This document shows positions 19,034 through 27,009 of a DNA stretch of 64,000 nucleotides, piece by piece. Position numbers and translations under genes: made by a program. The number at the start of each line of letters is the position of its first letter. The stretch's first letter is position 1. The stretch is from Pseudomonas sp. PIC25 (GTDB lineage: Bacteria > Pseudomonadota > Gammaproteobacteria > Pseudomonadales > Pseudomonadaceae), in the NCBI RefSeq assembly GCF_002286785.1, contig NZ_MUJY01000142.1, forward strand, positions 1-64,000. Reading direction: 5' to 3'. The notes beneath the pieces were generated by a model. It saw only the letters and a list, made by a program, of their open reading frames with translations, was not told the origin of the DNA and did not search any database.

Positions 19034-19971
19034 AGAAGCGTTCCGACAAGGACCACGAGATCATCGTCAAGCGCCGCTCGAAGAAGGGGCATGACGAGGA
19101 GCACGGCGGTGCCTGGAAGGTGGCCTTCGCCGACTTCACCTTGGCGATGATGGCGCTATTCATGGTGCTCTGGGTGGTCCAGCCGCAGAACCAGTCGCCG
19201 GTGCCGCCGCAATCCGATCTCATGACCAACCCGTTGGTGGACGGCGGCGCGGGCGTGTTCGACGGCACCAGCCAGACTCCCCTCGACCTCGATGGCGTAC
19301 CGCTGTCCGCGCATCAGGACAGCCAGCCCGTCGCCGATGCCAAACCGCTACGGGACGGCGAGGAGCGATCGGAAGGGGAGGCCTCGCGCAAGCGCTACGG
19401 CTCGTCGGCGGAAATGGCCGAATTGGCCGCGCTGATGGAAAAGATGGCGCTGGAAGTCGATGCCATGGCCAACATCGAGGTCAACGTGGTGCCCCAGGGC
19501 CTGCGCATCCTGATCAAGGACGACCAGCGGCGCTTCATGTTCCAGCGCGGCAGTGCGGTGCTCAACCCGCATTTCCAGGGGCTGCTCGGCGCGCTCGCCG
19601 GCATCCTGGCCAAGGTGGACAACAAGCTGATCATCAGCGGTCACACCGACGCCACGCCGTACCGGACGCGCGCCGGCTACAACAACTGGAACCTTTCCGG
19701 CGACCGCGCATTGCGGGCGCGCAACGTGATGGTCGATGCCGGCCTGCCGTCGGCCAGCGTGCTGCAGGTGGCGGCCCAGGCGGACGTCATGCCGTTGCGA
19801 CCGGACGAGCCGGAGAACGGCGCCAACCGACGCATCGAACTGCTGCTGCTGACCACCCGCGCCGAAGCGCTATACCGCGAACTGTTCGGCGATGCCCAGG
19901 CGCAGGTGCATTACTCGCCGAAGGGCAGCGACTACGTGGCACCGGTACGAGCGGAGAAGCAGCCGCTCTGA
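19030..19971 (+). CDS. motB: Lateral flagellar stator protein MotB (LafU)
   Basis: MotB anchors the stator to peptidoglycan and provides the ion-binding aspartate. The 313-residue product has a basic cytoplasmic start, one membrane helix beginning WKVAFADFTLAMMALFMVLW with the conserved aspartate at residue 35, and a C-terminal OmpA/MotB peptidoglycan-binding domain (ISGHTDATPYRTRAGYNNWN). It overlaps motA by 4 bases and ends the fliD operon. Confidence 0.95.
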   Translation: MKKRSDKDHEIIVKRRSKKGHDEEHGGAWKVAFADFTLAMMALFMVLWVVQPQNQSPVPPQSDLMTNPLVDGGAGVFDGTSQTPLDLDGVPLSAHQDSQPVADAKPLRDGEERSEGEASRKRYGSSAEMAELAALMEKMALEVDAMANIEVNVVPQGLRILIKDDQRRFMFQRGSAVLNPHFQGLLGALAGILAKVDNKLIISGHTDATPYRTRAGYNNWNLSGDRALRARNVMVDAGLPSASVLQVAAQADVMPLRPDEPENGANRRIELLLLTTRAEALYRELFGDAQAQVHYSPKGSDYVAPVRAEKQPL

Positions 19972-19984
19972 CACTGGCTTGTGC

Positions 19985-20173
19985 AGGGGCGAATTCATCC
20001 GCCCGGCGAGGTGGGGAGGGCGAATGAATTCGCCCCTACGACGAGGTCCGGGCTTTCCTTGTAGGAGCGAGCTCTGCTCGCGAGCGGGATCACGTAAAAG
20101 CTTCGCCAGCAGAGCTGGCTCCTACGAAAAGCGGGTTCGGTGCAATACGACTTATAGGGGCGAATTCATTCTC
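19985..20173. repeat. Cluster of REP palindromes
   Basis: Between motB and the ToxS-like gene lie several units: GGGCGAATGAATTCGCCCCTAC near 20018-20040, GTAGGAGCGAGCTCTGCTCGC near 20061, its inverted relative CTTCGCCAGCAGAGCTGGCTCC near 20100, and GGGGCGAATTCATTC near 20157. Opposed orientation of adjacent units resembles a REPIN. No gene is seen between 19972 and 20206. Confidence 0.75.
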
Positions 20174-20206
20174 TCGGCGTATCCGGGAGCGATCACACCC
20201 GGCGGC

Positions 20207-20662
20207 TCACTGCGCACAGTAGACCTGGCGGACTTCCTGGGCGTAGAGGCAGCCGTGGAGCGGTTCGAGCTTGAGCGTCGAACCCGGCTTGCGGACATAC
20301 AGCAGGTTGAACAGGAGGTCGTCGTCCAGCGCGTTGTTCGGCCAGAGACCGGAAATGCGCCCGCTCTCCACACGCAGCAGGTAATGGCCGAGAAAGCCGA
20401 ACTCGACGCTGCCGCTGGTCTCCAGGATGGTGTCGCCCTGGCGGGTCATGGCGTGGAAATGGTCCTTGCTGAACTGGATGCTGTGGCGCACCTCGGTCAA
20501 TTCGCCCTTGCTCGACAGCACCTGCCCGCCCGAGGTGTAGCGGCCGCTGAGTTCGGCGGCGGAATTGACGTTCATCCAGGCCGCCAGCAGGCCGCCGCCG
20601 AGCAGCACCACGGCCCCGGACAGGGTAGCGATGCCCCGGCCGTTCAAGGACGGCAGGTTCAT
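20207..20662 (-). CDS. Single-pass membrane protein, possible ToxS-like partner
   Basis: A 151-residue protein (ATG 20662, overlapping the regulator gene stop in an ATGA) with one N-terminal membrane helix (about 12-32) and a roughly 115-residue predicted periplasmic domain that ends with two cysteines (138 and 149). I do not recognise a family. The coupling to a CadC/ToxR-type regulator, the topology and the size resemble the ToxR-ToxS arrangement, where the second protein stabilises the periplasmic domain of the first. That role is inference. Confidence 0.7.
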   Translation of the reverse strand: MNLPSLNGRGIATLSGAVVLLGGGLLAAWMNVNSAAELSGRYTSGGQVLSSKGELTEVRHSIQFSKDHFHAMTRQGDTILETSGSVEFGFLGHYLLRVESGRISGLWPNNALDDDLLFNLLYVRKPGSTLKLEPLHGCLYAQEVRQVYCAQ

Positions 20663-21498
20663 GGCAGGCACTCCAGCAACATCTGGTCGGGCAGGTCGTC
20701 GATCCGTTTCCTGCTCACCGTCAGCGTGCGCATGCCGCCGTCCGGTTGACGGCAGAAAACCTCGAAAAAGCCGGTGGTCATGGCGATCACCACATCGACC
20801 GGCCTTTTCGCCAGGGTCGCCATGCGTGTGGTCAGGCCCTGGGTAGCCTTGCTCAGCTCGGGGAGCACTTGTTCCTTTTCATCGATGTACTCGACATGCA
20901 GTTTTCCCACCTGCGCATGGCTCCTGGCCAGTTCGCTCTGCAGGCCGATCCGGTGGATGTACTGCGCCACGTTGATGCCGAGCAGGGCCAGCAGGGCCAG
21001 CAGGGCGAGCGCGAGCAGCGGCCAGGTCGCGGTGCGTTTCATCGCCACCGGGGGCGAGGCTGGCGGTGCTTCGCTTGCTTCCGCTTCGACCATCGGTTCG
21101 TTGGCTGGCACCTGGGTCAGCAGGAACTGCGGATTGAACAGATAGCCCCGGCGCGGCAGGGTCTGGATGATCTGCCGCTTCTTTTCGTCGGCGAGCACCT
21201 GACGCAAGGTATAGATCTGCTGGTTCAGACTGCCCTGGCCGACGACCCGATCCGACCAGGCGTGCGACATCAGCGCTTCGCGCGACACCACCTCGCCGGG
21301 CTCGAGCAAAAGGCGCTCCAGCAACCGGCTGCCGGAGAAGCCGAGGTCGACTTTTTCCCGTTTGCCATCCACTTGCAGATCCAGCTGGTACAGGGCCGGA
21401 TAGAAGCGCGCATAGCAATCGTCCCTGCCTGTTTTCAGTACCAGGCAAGAAAGATTCCCTGCTTCGCCGGTCACTTGAGGATCGTAAGGTGCGTTCAT
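20659..21498 (-). CDS. Membrane-anchored winged-helix regulator (CadC/ToxR type, LafZ-like)
   Basis: A 279-residue regulator with an N-terminal OmpR/PhoB-type winged helix (about 30-125; recognition region SLNQQIYTLRQVLADEKKRQ and the wing QTLPRRGYLFNP), a proline-rich linker, one membrane helix (about 159-180) and a periplasmic domain with cysteines at 249 and 277. It would sense periplasmic conditions and bind DNA from the membrane. Flag-2 loci of enterobacteria carry a membrane regulator, LafZ, next to the flagellin gene; position and architecture here match that idea, but orthology is unproven. It sits between motB and lafA. Confidence 0.8.
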   Translation of the reverse strand: MNAPYDPQVTGEAGNLSCLVLKTGRDDCYARFYPALYQLDLQVDGKREKVDLGFSGSRLLERLLLEPGEVVSREALMSHAWSDRVVGQGSLNQQIYTLRQVLADEKKRQIIQTLPRRGYLFNPQFLLTQVPANEPMVEAEASEAPPASPPVAMKRTATWPLLALALLALLALLGINVAQYIHRIGLQSELARSHAQVGKLHVEYIDEKEQVLPELSKATQGLTTRMATLAKRPVDVVIAMTTGFFEVFCRQPDGGMRTLTVSRKRIDDLPDQMLLECLP

Positions 21499-21727
21499 GT
21501 AGTCGACTGACGGTTTTACGGTGGATTGCCGTACATACTGGACAAAAGTGATGGCATTTTGACGTCAGAAAAATAGTGATGCAAGTACTGGTTTGAGTGT
21601 GATGATGGTGGCAGGTTCGTCAGCCTAGCTTGTCTGGTTCGGGGAAGCGGCTTGGGTAAGCGAAGAAAGTCCGGGCGGCCGCGGCCCTGGATTGCGCAAG
21701 AACGTAGGATCTACGAGCGCGTGCTTT

Positions 21728-21758
21728 TTTGCAGGAGCCGGCTCTGCTGGCGAAGCGT
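21728..21758. repeat. REP palindrome, GCCGGCTCTGCTGGC type
   Basis: GCAGGAGCCGGCTCTGCTGGCGAAGC, a variant of the GTAG-type REP. The rest of the 21499-21806 gap holds no gene I can support; it should contain the regulator promoter. Confidence 0.6.
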
Positions 21759-21806
21759 CTGTGAGGTTCACTGCGGGCGGGTCTCTGCTTCTCCCCCTCC
21801 AAACGA

Positions 21807-21833
21807 AAACGCCCCGAACCAGTCGGGGCGTTT
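21807..21833 (-). terminator. Rho-independent terminator of lafA
   Basis: A perfect 11-base stem AAACGCCCCGA / TCGGGGCGTTT with a five-base loop, followed on the minus strand by a TTTTCGTTT run, 38 bases beyond the flagellin stop codon. Confidence 0.85.
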
Positions 21834-21870
21834 GGGGCGGGGTGGCGGATGCCCCCGCGTGTCCTGCGGC

Positions 21871-22749
21871 TTAGCCGAGCAGGGACATGACCATGCCAGG
21901 CATCTGGCCGGCTTGCTTGAGCATGGAGATGCCGGACTGCATGAGCATGGAGTTCTTGGTCATGTTCGCGCTTTCCTTGGCGAAGTCGGCGTCCATGATG
22001 CGGCCCTTGGCCATGTCGGTGTTGTCCTTCATGTTGGCCAGGTTGTTGTTGGTGTGGTTCAGGCGGTTGATGTTCGCACCGAACTGGGCGCGCAGCGAGC
22101 CGACGTCGTCCAAGGCGGAAGCGATGGTGTCGATCATGGTGTTGGCGCCGGCGGCGGTGGCGATTTCGGTGCCGGCGGTGCCCGGGGTGGTGTAGTTGCT
22201 GGACAGGCCGTCCAGGGTGGTGCCCAGCGCGGCGGAAGCGGTGGTCACGTCCAGGGTCAGCTTCTCGGCAGTGGTGGCGCCGATCTGGAAGTCCACGGCG
22301 GCGGCGCCGAACTTGCCGGTGCTGCCGTCCAGGCCGAACAGTTTTTCGCCGGCGTAGCTGGTGTTGGTCATGATATTGGCCAGCTCTTTGCCCAGTTCGT
22401 CGAACTCGGCTTGCAGGGCATCACGGTCGGCCTGGGCGTTGGTGCCGTTGGCGGACTGGGTGGCCAGGTCCTTCATGCGCTGCAGGATGTCGGTCATTTC
22501 GTTGAACGCGCCTTCGGCGGTTTGCAGCATGGAGATGGCGTCGCCGGTGTTGCGCATGGCGACGTCCATGCCACGGGACTGGGCGTTCAGACGGGTGGCG
22601 ATCTGCAGACCGGCGGCGTCGTCGGCGGCGGAGTTGATGCGCAGGCCGGTGCCCAGACGCTGCTGGTTAGTACCCAGGGCGTTGTTGGTCTTGGACAGGT
22701 TGGTCTGGGTTACCAGGGAGGAGTAGTTGGTATGGATCGACAGAGCCAT
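21871..22749 (-). CDS. lafA: Lateral flagellin LafA
   Basis: LafA is the filament subunit. The 292-residue protein has the conserved flagellin N-terminal D0/D1 (MALSIHTNYSSLVTQTNLSK, LGTGLRINSAADDAAGLQIA) and C-terminal D1/D0 (RAQFGANINRLNHTNNNLAN, ending MPGMVMSLLG). The surface-exposed middle region is very short (about 140-210), as in other lateral flagellins. AAGGA lies 8 bases before the ATG. It is monocistronic, with its own putative LafS promoter upstream and a strong terminator downstream. Confidence 0.95.
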   Translation of the reverse strand: MALSIHTNYSSLVTQTNLSKTNNALGTNQQRLGTGLRINSAADDAAGLQIATRLNAQSRGMDVAMRNTGDAISMLQTAEGAFNEMTDILQRMKDLATQSANGTNAQADRDALQAEFDELGKELANIMTNTSYAGEKLFGLDGSTGKFGAAAVDFQIGATTAEKLTLDVTTASAALGTTLDGLSSNYTTPGTAGTEIATAAGANTMIDTIASALDDVGSLRAQFGANINRLNHTNNNLANMKDNTDMAKGRIMDADFAKESANMTKNSMLMQSGISMLKQAGQMPGMVMSLLG

Positions 22750-22808
22750 TTGGGTATTCCTTCTGCTTGAGCTTGAGAGAAGCTGGCTGTGTTTGCCTGC
22801 TGAAGGGG

Positions 22809-22838
22809 TAAGGCGACCGACTTCCGGCGCCGATTAAA
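22809..22838 (-). promoter_or_regulatory. Putative lateral sigma-28 (LafS) promoter of lafA
   Basis: On the minus strand: TTTAA, 5 bases, GCCGG, 5 bases, GGTCGCCTTA, with AAATTTTTC seven bases upstream of CATTTAA. This is the same layout as the element before flgM (9678-9706), including spacing. The predicted leader is about 50-55 bases. Confidence 0.6.
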
Positions 22839-22939
22839 TGACTCTTCGAAAAATTTTTTGGTCCTGGCTTTTTAAGTGGGCGGTTGCAGGACTCCTGAGC
22901 CAAACCAATTACTGAAGTTTCGCAGACACTTCTTGTTTC

Positions 22940-23225
22940 GCCCCCCGGCGAGTCACTTCTGGCAGTCGCCCCAGAAGTAACCAAGAGGGCTTGCCCCGGC
23001 ATCCGGGCCTCGCTTCGCTCGACTTCCCTCCCTCCATCGCCGCTCCGGGGGCCGGCCTCGGCGGTCCCGCACGAGGGGCCATCCCTGGCCAATCGCGCCT
23101 CTCGCGGCATCCATGCCGCTCGTCCCCCTACACGACGATTCCGCTCGGCCTCCTGACGGGGCGTCCGAGTTAGCCGAACCTCTTCTGCAAGTCTGGCAAT
23201 GACAAAGCGTCAGGATCACTGCACT
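22940..23225. repeat. Probable Pseudomonas intergenic repeat element
   Basis: The gap between lafA and flgA holds a gene-free block that starts with an inverted repeat ACTTCTGG / CCCAGAAGT (about 22952-22976), then a string of short palindromic GC-rich motifs such as GCGGCATCCATGCCGC near 23103. It resembles a long intergenic repeat I recall from many Pseudomonas genomes, but only one copy is in this window, so repetition is not shown here. Confidence 0.35.
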
Positions 23226-23304
23226 ACACCGAGCGGTACGACTCCCCTCTACCCTTCAGGGGAGAGGGGGCCATGTACATTGGAAAGGTCGTGAAGTGAA
23301 CCGC

Positions 23305-23338
23305 TCGGACGCTTCGCCAGCAGAGCTGGCATCCTACA
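23305..23338. repeat. REP palindrome, inverted orientation
   Basis: CTTCGCCAGCAGAGCTGGCATCCTAC, the reverse orientation of the GTAG-type REP with one inserted base. A separate palindromic CCCTCT...AGGGGAGAGGG stretch lies just upstream at about 23245-23271. Confidence 0.6.
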
Positions 23339-23422
23339 GATGCGCGCCCGTAGTCGGATCGCGCCGTTCGATCAGGATCGCCAGGGGCGCTTGCTCCTCA
23401 CCCCCCCCTCACAGACTACCCC

Positions 23423-24265
23423 TCACTGAAACGTACTGGTCACCACTCCCGCCTCGAGCACCTTGGCGTCGATAACCTTTTCGCTGCTGAGGTTCTTCAC
23501 CCGGATCACCGCGCCTTCGCGGCCGTTTTCCAGGGCTTCGCCCTGGGCCGAGGCGGCGATGCCGTCCTGGTTGGCGACGATGGTCACGCGCTGGCCGCGG
23601 CGGACCAGCAGCGGGGTGCCGAGCAGGGCGGGGGTGATCAGTTGGTTGGCGCGGATACGGCGCTTGGCGCCCTGGCCGATGACGTCGTCCGGGTCGTTGA
23701 AGAAGCCGCGCGGGGCCTTGGCGATGTTCAGTTCTTCCCGTTTGAGCTGGTCGGCGCCGATGGTCTGGCCGCGCTCGATCACCGTGCGCGCATGGACCAC
23801 GGGCAGGAAGACGTTCGCCTGGCTGACCACGGCGACGGTCCAACCGGGCTGGTCGGGGCACTGCACGCTGTAGCGCTGGCGCACCAGCAGGGACGGGTTG
23901 TCGCCGCTGACGCTCACTTGCGGCGGGACGGAGCAGGGGGGCAGAGCCGCCGTGGCGGACAGCGGGCTGCTGTCGTGGGTGAAACGCAGGCCCTGCCAAC
24001 CCTGGCGGCTGGCTTCTTCCTGCAGCCGTTGCGCCAGATAGGCATGCACTGCCTCATCGATCTGCTGCCTCGCCTCGGCGACGGCATACAGTGGCGCCAG
24101 GAGCGCGGCGAGCAGGAAAACCAGACGACTGCGGGCGGAAAGAGCGCTTCCGCTTCCGCCCCGGCAACCCGCCGAAAGCGGAAGCAGGATGGCCCGCGGA
24201 GTCTCGGTGACTCTAAAAAAATCCAGGAAAATCAATCGGATGCTCGCATTTGTCAGGTTGGGCAT
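23423..24265 (-). CDS. flgA: Lateral flagellar P-ring chaperone FlgA
   Basis: FlgA is a periplasmic chaperone for P-ring (FlgI) assembly. The 280-residue frame contains a SAF-type domain: GQTIGADQLKREELNIAKAP, NQLITPALLGTPLLVRRGQR and the C-terminal VIRVKNLSSEKVIDAKVLEA. The hydrophobic export segment (RLVFLLAALLAPLYAVAEA) begins only at about residue 47, so the first ATG at 24265 may be too far upstream; an in-frame TTG at codon 11 or a later codon is possible. It is divergent from flgB, with a 48-base gap. Confidence 0.88.
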   Translation of the reverse strand: MPNLTNASIRLIFLDFFRVTETPRAILLPLSAGCRGGSGSALSARSRLVFLLAALLAPLYAVAEARQQIDEAVHAYLAQRLQEEASRQGWQGLRFTHDSSPLSATAALPPCSVPPQVSVSGDNPSLLVRQRYSVQCPDQPGWTVAVVSQANVFLPVVHARTVIERGQTIGADQLKREELNIAKAPRGFFNDPDDVIGQGAKRRIRANQLITPALLGTPLLVRRGQRVTIVANQDGIAASAQGEALENGREGAVIRVKNLSSEKVIDAKVLEAGVVTSTFQ

Positions 24266-24275
24266 GGTTTGTGCT
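24260..24275 (+). promoter_or_regulatory. Sigma-54 promoter of the flgBCDEFGHIJKL operon
   Basis: GGGCATGGTTTGTGCT has GG and GC ten bases apart and matches GGCA and the TGCT part of the consensus. The predicted start near 24286 lies 28 bases before the flgB ATG. On the opposite strand a weaker GG-N10-GC match (24272-24287) faces flgA, so the two operons may use overlapping divergent sigma-54 promoters. Confidence 0.55.
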
Positions 24276-24313
24276 CAAGCAAGGCCATGCTGAAACCTTG
24301 GTAGGTGTGGGTG

Positions 24314-24679
24314 ATGAGTATACGGATTGAAGACGCGCTGGGCGTCCATGCGCGAGCGCTGGAGCTGCGGATGCAGCGCAGCGAGATTCTGGCCTCCAAC
24401 CTGGCGAACGAGGACACCCCGGGCTTCCAGGCGCGGGACATCGATTTCGCCGGCGAAATGCAGCGGCTGGACAGCGACCGGCAACTGCACGTCGCTACCG
24501 CCGGCGCCGACCCGCAACTGAAGTACCGCGTGCCGACCCAGCCGTCGCAGGACGGCAACACGGTCGAGCTGAGTGTCGAGCAGGGCGCGTTCTCCAAGAA
24601 CGCCATGGATTTCCAGACCAGCCTGACCTTTCTCAACATGAAATTCCGCGGCCTCAAGCAGGCCATCGAGGGACGTTGA
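24314..24679 (+). CDS. flgB: Lateral flagellar proximal rod protein FlgB
   Basis: FlgB forms the proximal rod. The 121-residue product (ATG 24314, AGGTG six bases upstream) has the rod signature ILASNLANEDTPGFQARDID and the C-terminal helix NAMDFQTSLTFLNMKFRGLK. It heads the operon running through flgL. Confidence 0.95.
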   Translation: MSIRIEDALGVHARALELRMQRSEILASNLANEDTPGFQARDIDFAGEMQRLDSDRQLHVATAGADPQLKYRVPTQPSQDGNTVELSVEQGAFSKNAMDFQTSLTFLNMKFRGLKQAIEGR

Positions 24680-24683
24680 CGCC

Positions 24684-25112
24684 ATGTCGTTCGATTCCAT
24701 CTACCGCATCGCCAGTTCGTCGATGAACGCGCAGACCGTGCGCCTGAACACCGTGGCCAGCAACCTGGCCAACGCCGAGTCGGCCGCGACCAGCGCCGAA
24801 GACGTCTACCAGGCGCGCAAGCCGGTGTTCGCCGCGGTCTACGAGAACGGCGAGCTGACCCGCGACGCCGGCCTCGGCGGCGCCCATGTGCAAGTGCTCG
24901 ACGTGGTCACCGCCGGTCGCGATCCGGTGCGCCGCTACGAGCCGGACAACCCCTTGGCCGACCGCGACGGCTACGTGTTCTACGCCAACGTCAACGAGAT
25001 CGAGGAAATGACCGACATGATGTCGGCCAGCCGCAGCTTCGAGACCGGCGTCGAGGTGCTCAACCGGGTCAAGAGCATGCAGCAGAGCCTGCTCAAGCTG
25101 GGAGACGCCTGA
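24684..25112 (+). CDS. flgC: Lateral flagellar proximal rod protein FlgC
   Basis: FlgC is the second proximal rod protein. The 142-residue product has an N-terminal rod motif (RLNTVASNLANAESAATSAE) and the typical FlgC C-terminus (MTDMMSASRSFETGVEVLNR). It starts four bases after flgB; the stop overlaps the flgD ATG by one base. Confidence 0.95.
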   Translation: MSFDSIYRIASSSMNAQTVRLNTVASNLANAESAATSAEDVYQARKPVFAAVYENGELTRDAGLGGAHVQVLDVVTAGRDPVRRYEPDNPLADRDGYVFYANVNEIEEMTDMMSASRSFETGVEVLNRVKSMQQSLLKLGDA

Positions 25113-25792
25113 TGGCCACGGTCAACGCAACGAGCCAGTCGAATACCGCGTCGATCGATATCGATGCGGTGAAGAGCCAGGCGGTGAACGTCAGCGACGC
25201 CACCCAGATGGAGAACAACTTCATCAGCCTGATGGTCGCCCAGATCAAGAATCAGGACCCGACCAAGCCGGTGGACAGCACCGAGTTCCTCAACCAGTAC
25301 GCCGCCATGTCCCAGGTCAAAAGCATGGAGAACATGACGGCGCTCACCAAGAGCAACCTGGTGTTGCTCGACAACCTGCAGACCCTCACGGCGGCCGGCC
25401 TGGTTGGCCAGGACGTGAAGGTGGCAGCGAGCAGCCTGCAGCTCGACGGCGACAGCGTCGGCGGCCGGCTCACCCAGGCGCATGCCTCGAGCAAGACGGT
25501 GCTGGTGCTCACCGACGCCAACGGCGTGAAAACCGAGGTGCCGCTCGGCTCCAAGGAGGCCGGCACGGTGGAGTTCGTCGTCGATCCGAAGGCCCTTGGC
25601 CTGGCGCCCGGCAAGTACAGCATCGAGGCGAAGACCGACAGCGGCGAGTACCCGACGGTGGAGGTCGCCGGCCGGGTGAAGCAGGTACGGGTCAGCAGCG
25701 AGGGCCCGGTGCTGGAAATCGAAGGCGTCGGCTCCGTGCCGTTCTACAACATCACCGAATTCGGTCAGACCCCGGTGGCCGGACTGCTCTAG
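25112..25792 (+). CDS. flgD: Lateral flagellar hook cap / scaffolding protein FlgD
   Basis: FlgD caps the growing hook and is lost at completion. The 226-residue product has the conserved N-terminal segment MENNFISLMVAQIKNQDPTK followed by STEFLNQYAAMSQV, and C-terminal Ig-like FlgD domains. Length is normal. Confidence 0.95.
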   Translation: MATVNATSQSNTASIDIDAVKSQAVNVSDATQMENNFISLMVAQIKNQDPTKPVDSTEFLNQYAAMSQVKSMENMTALTKSNLVLLDNLQTLTAAGLVGQDVKVAASSLQLDGDSVGGRLTQAHASSKTVLVLTDANGVKTEVPLGSKEAGTVEFVVDPKALGLAPGKYSIEAKTDSGEYPTVEVAGRVKQVRVSSEGPVLEIEGVGSVPFYNITEFGQTPVAGLL

Positions 25793-25813
25793 CTCCTAAC
25801 AGGAAGAATCGAT

Positions 25814-27001
25814 ATGAGTTTCAACATCGCCCTGACCGGCCTGAACGCGGTCACCGAACAGCTCGATGCCATCAGCAACAACATCGCCAACGCCGGCACC
25901 ACGGGCTTCAAGTCGTCCCGTGCCGAATTCGGCAGCATCTACGCCGACAGCCAGGCCATGGGGGTGGAAGTCCTCGGCCTGACCCAGAGCATCAGCCAGG
26001 GCGGCGCCCTGGTGACCACCGGCCGTAGCCTGGACCTGGCGATTTCCGGCGGCGGCTTCTTCGTCACCAAGGCGAGCAACGGCGACGTCAACTACACCCG
26101 TGCCGGCGTGTTCGGTGCCGATAAGAGCAACTACCTGGTCAACGTCTCCGGTCAGCGCCTGCAAGGCTACCCGGTGGACGCTGCCGGCAACCTGCTGGTG
26201 GGCGCGGTGGGCGACTTGCAATTGCAATCGGCCAACCTGCCGGCCAAGGCCACCGATGCGCTGGCCTTCGTCGCCAACCTGGATTCCAACGAGAGCGTTC
26301 CGGCGGTGGGGCCGTTCGATCCGGCCAACGTGGACACCTACAACGCCACCTACACCACCAAGGTCTTCGACTCCCAGGGCAAGGAACACACCCTGACCCA
26401 GTATTTCGTCAAGACCGCCGACAACACCTGGGATGCCTATTACTACGCCGACGGCGGCTCGGTGGGCGGCCCGCAGGCGCTGACCTTCGCCACCAACGGC
26501 TCGCTGGCGACGCCGGTGGGCGAGGTGACCGTGGGCTTCCCGCTGGCCGGGGTCGACCCGATGAGCATTGCCATCGACTACAGCGGCACCAGCCAGTACG
26601 GCTCCGATTTCGTCGTCACCACCAACCGCGCCACCGGCTACTCGGCCGGCGAGCAGACCGGCCTGGCAGTGGAGAAGGACGGCATGGTCTACGCCAACTA
26701 CAGCAACGGCCAGCGCATGCTGCAGGGCCAGGTGGTGCTGGCCAACTTCACCAACCCCGGCGGCCTGCGCAACGTCAACGGCACCGCCTGGAGCGAGACC
26801 TCCGATTCCGGTGCGGCGCTGGTGGGGGCGCCGGGCGTCGGCATGTTCGGCGAACTCAGTGCCGGGACCCTGGAAAGCTCCAACGTCGACCTGACCCAGC
26901 AACTGGTCGGGCTGATGGAAGGACAGCGTAACTACCAGGCCAACACCAAGGTGCTGTCCACCGACAAGGAACTCACCCAAGTGCTGTTCGGCGCGATCTG
27001 A
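25814..27001 (+). CDS. flgE: Lateral flagellar hook protein FlgE
   Basis: FlgE polymerises into the hook, the universal joint. The 395-residue product has the axial N-terminus MSFNIALTGLNAVTEQLDAI and SNNIANAGTTGFKSSRAEF, a D2 region (YTTKVFDSQGKEHTLTQYF) and the C-terminal VDLTQQLVGLMEGQRNYQAN. Ribosome-binding AGGAAG lies upstream of the ATG. Confidence 0.97.
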   Translation: MSFNIALTGLNAVTEQLDAISNNIANAGTTGFKSSRAEFGSIYADSQAMGVEVLGLTQSISQGGALVTTGRSLDLAISGGGFFVTKASNGDVNYTRAGVFGADKSNYLVNVSGQRLQGYPVDAAGNLLVGAVGDLQLQSANLPAKATDALAFVANLDSNESVPAVGPFDPANVDTYNATYTTKVFDSQGKEHTLTQYFVKTADNTWDAYYYADGGSVGGPQALTFATNGSLATPVGEVTVGFPLAGVDPMSIAIDYSGTSQYGSDFVVTTNRATGYSAGEQTGLAVEKDGMVYANYSNGQRMLQGQVVLANFTNPGGLRNVNGTAWSETSDSGAALVGAPGVGMFGELSAGTLESSNVDLTQQLVGLMEGQRNYQANTKVLSTDKELTQVLFGAI

Positions 27002-27009
27002 GGTAAGCC

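Noticed and set aside
20659-22749. Idea that the flagellin region includes a second flagellin or a methylase gene (LafV)
   Set aside because: Only one flagellin and one regulator pair are found; no lysine-N-methylase-like sequence is present.
22809-22838. GCCGATTA on the plus strand as an enteric-type sigma-28 site
   Set aside because: The plus-strand match has wrong -35 spacing and no downstream gene in that direction; the minus-strand element matching flgM is far better.
22940-23225. Possible CRISPR array in the GC-rich repeat block
   Set aside because: The short palindromes are not direct repeats with regular spacers.
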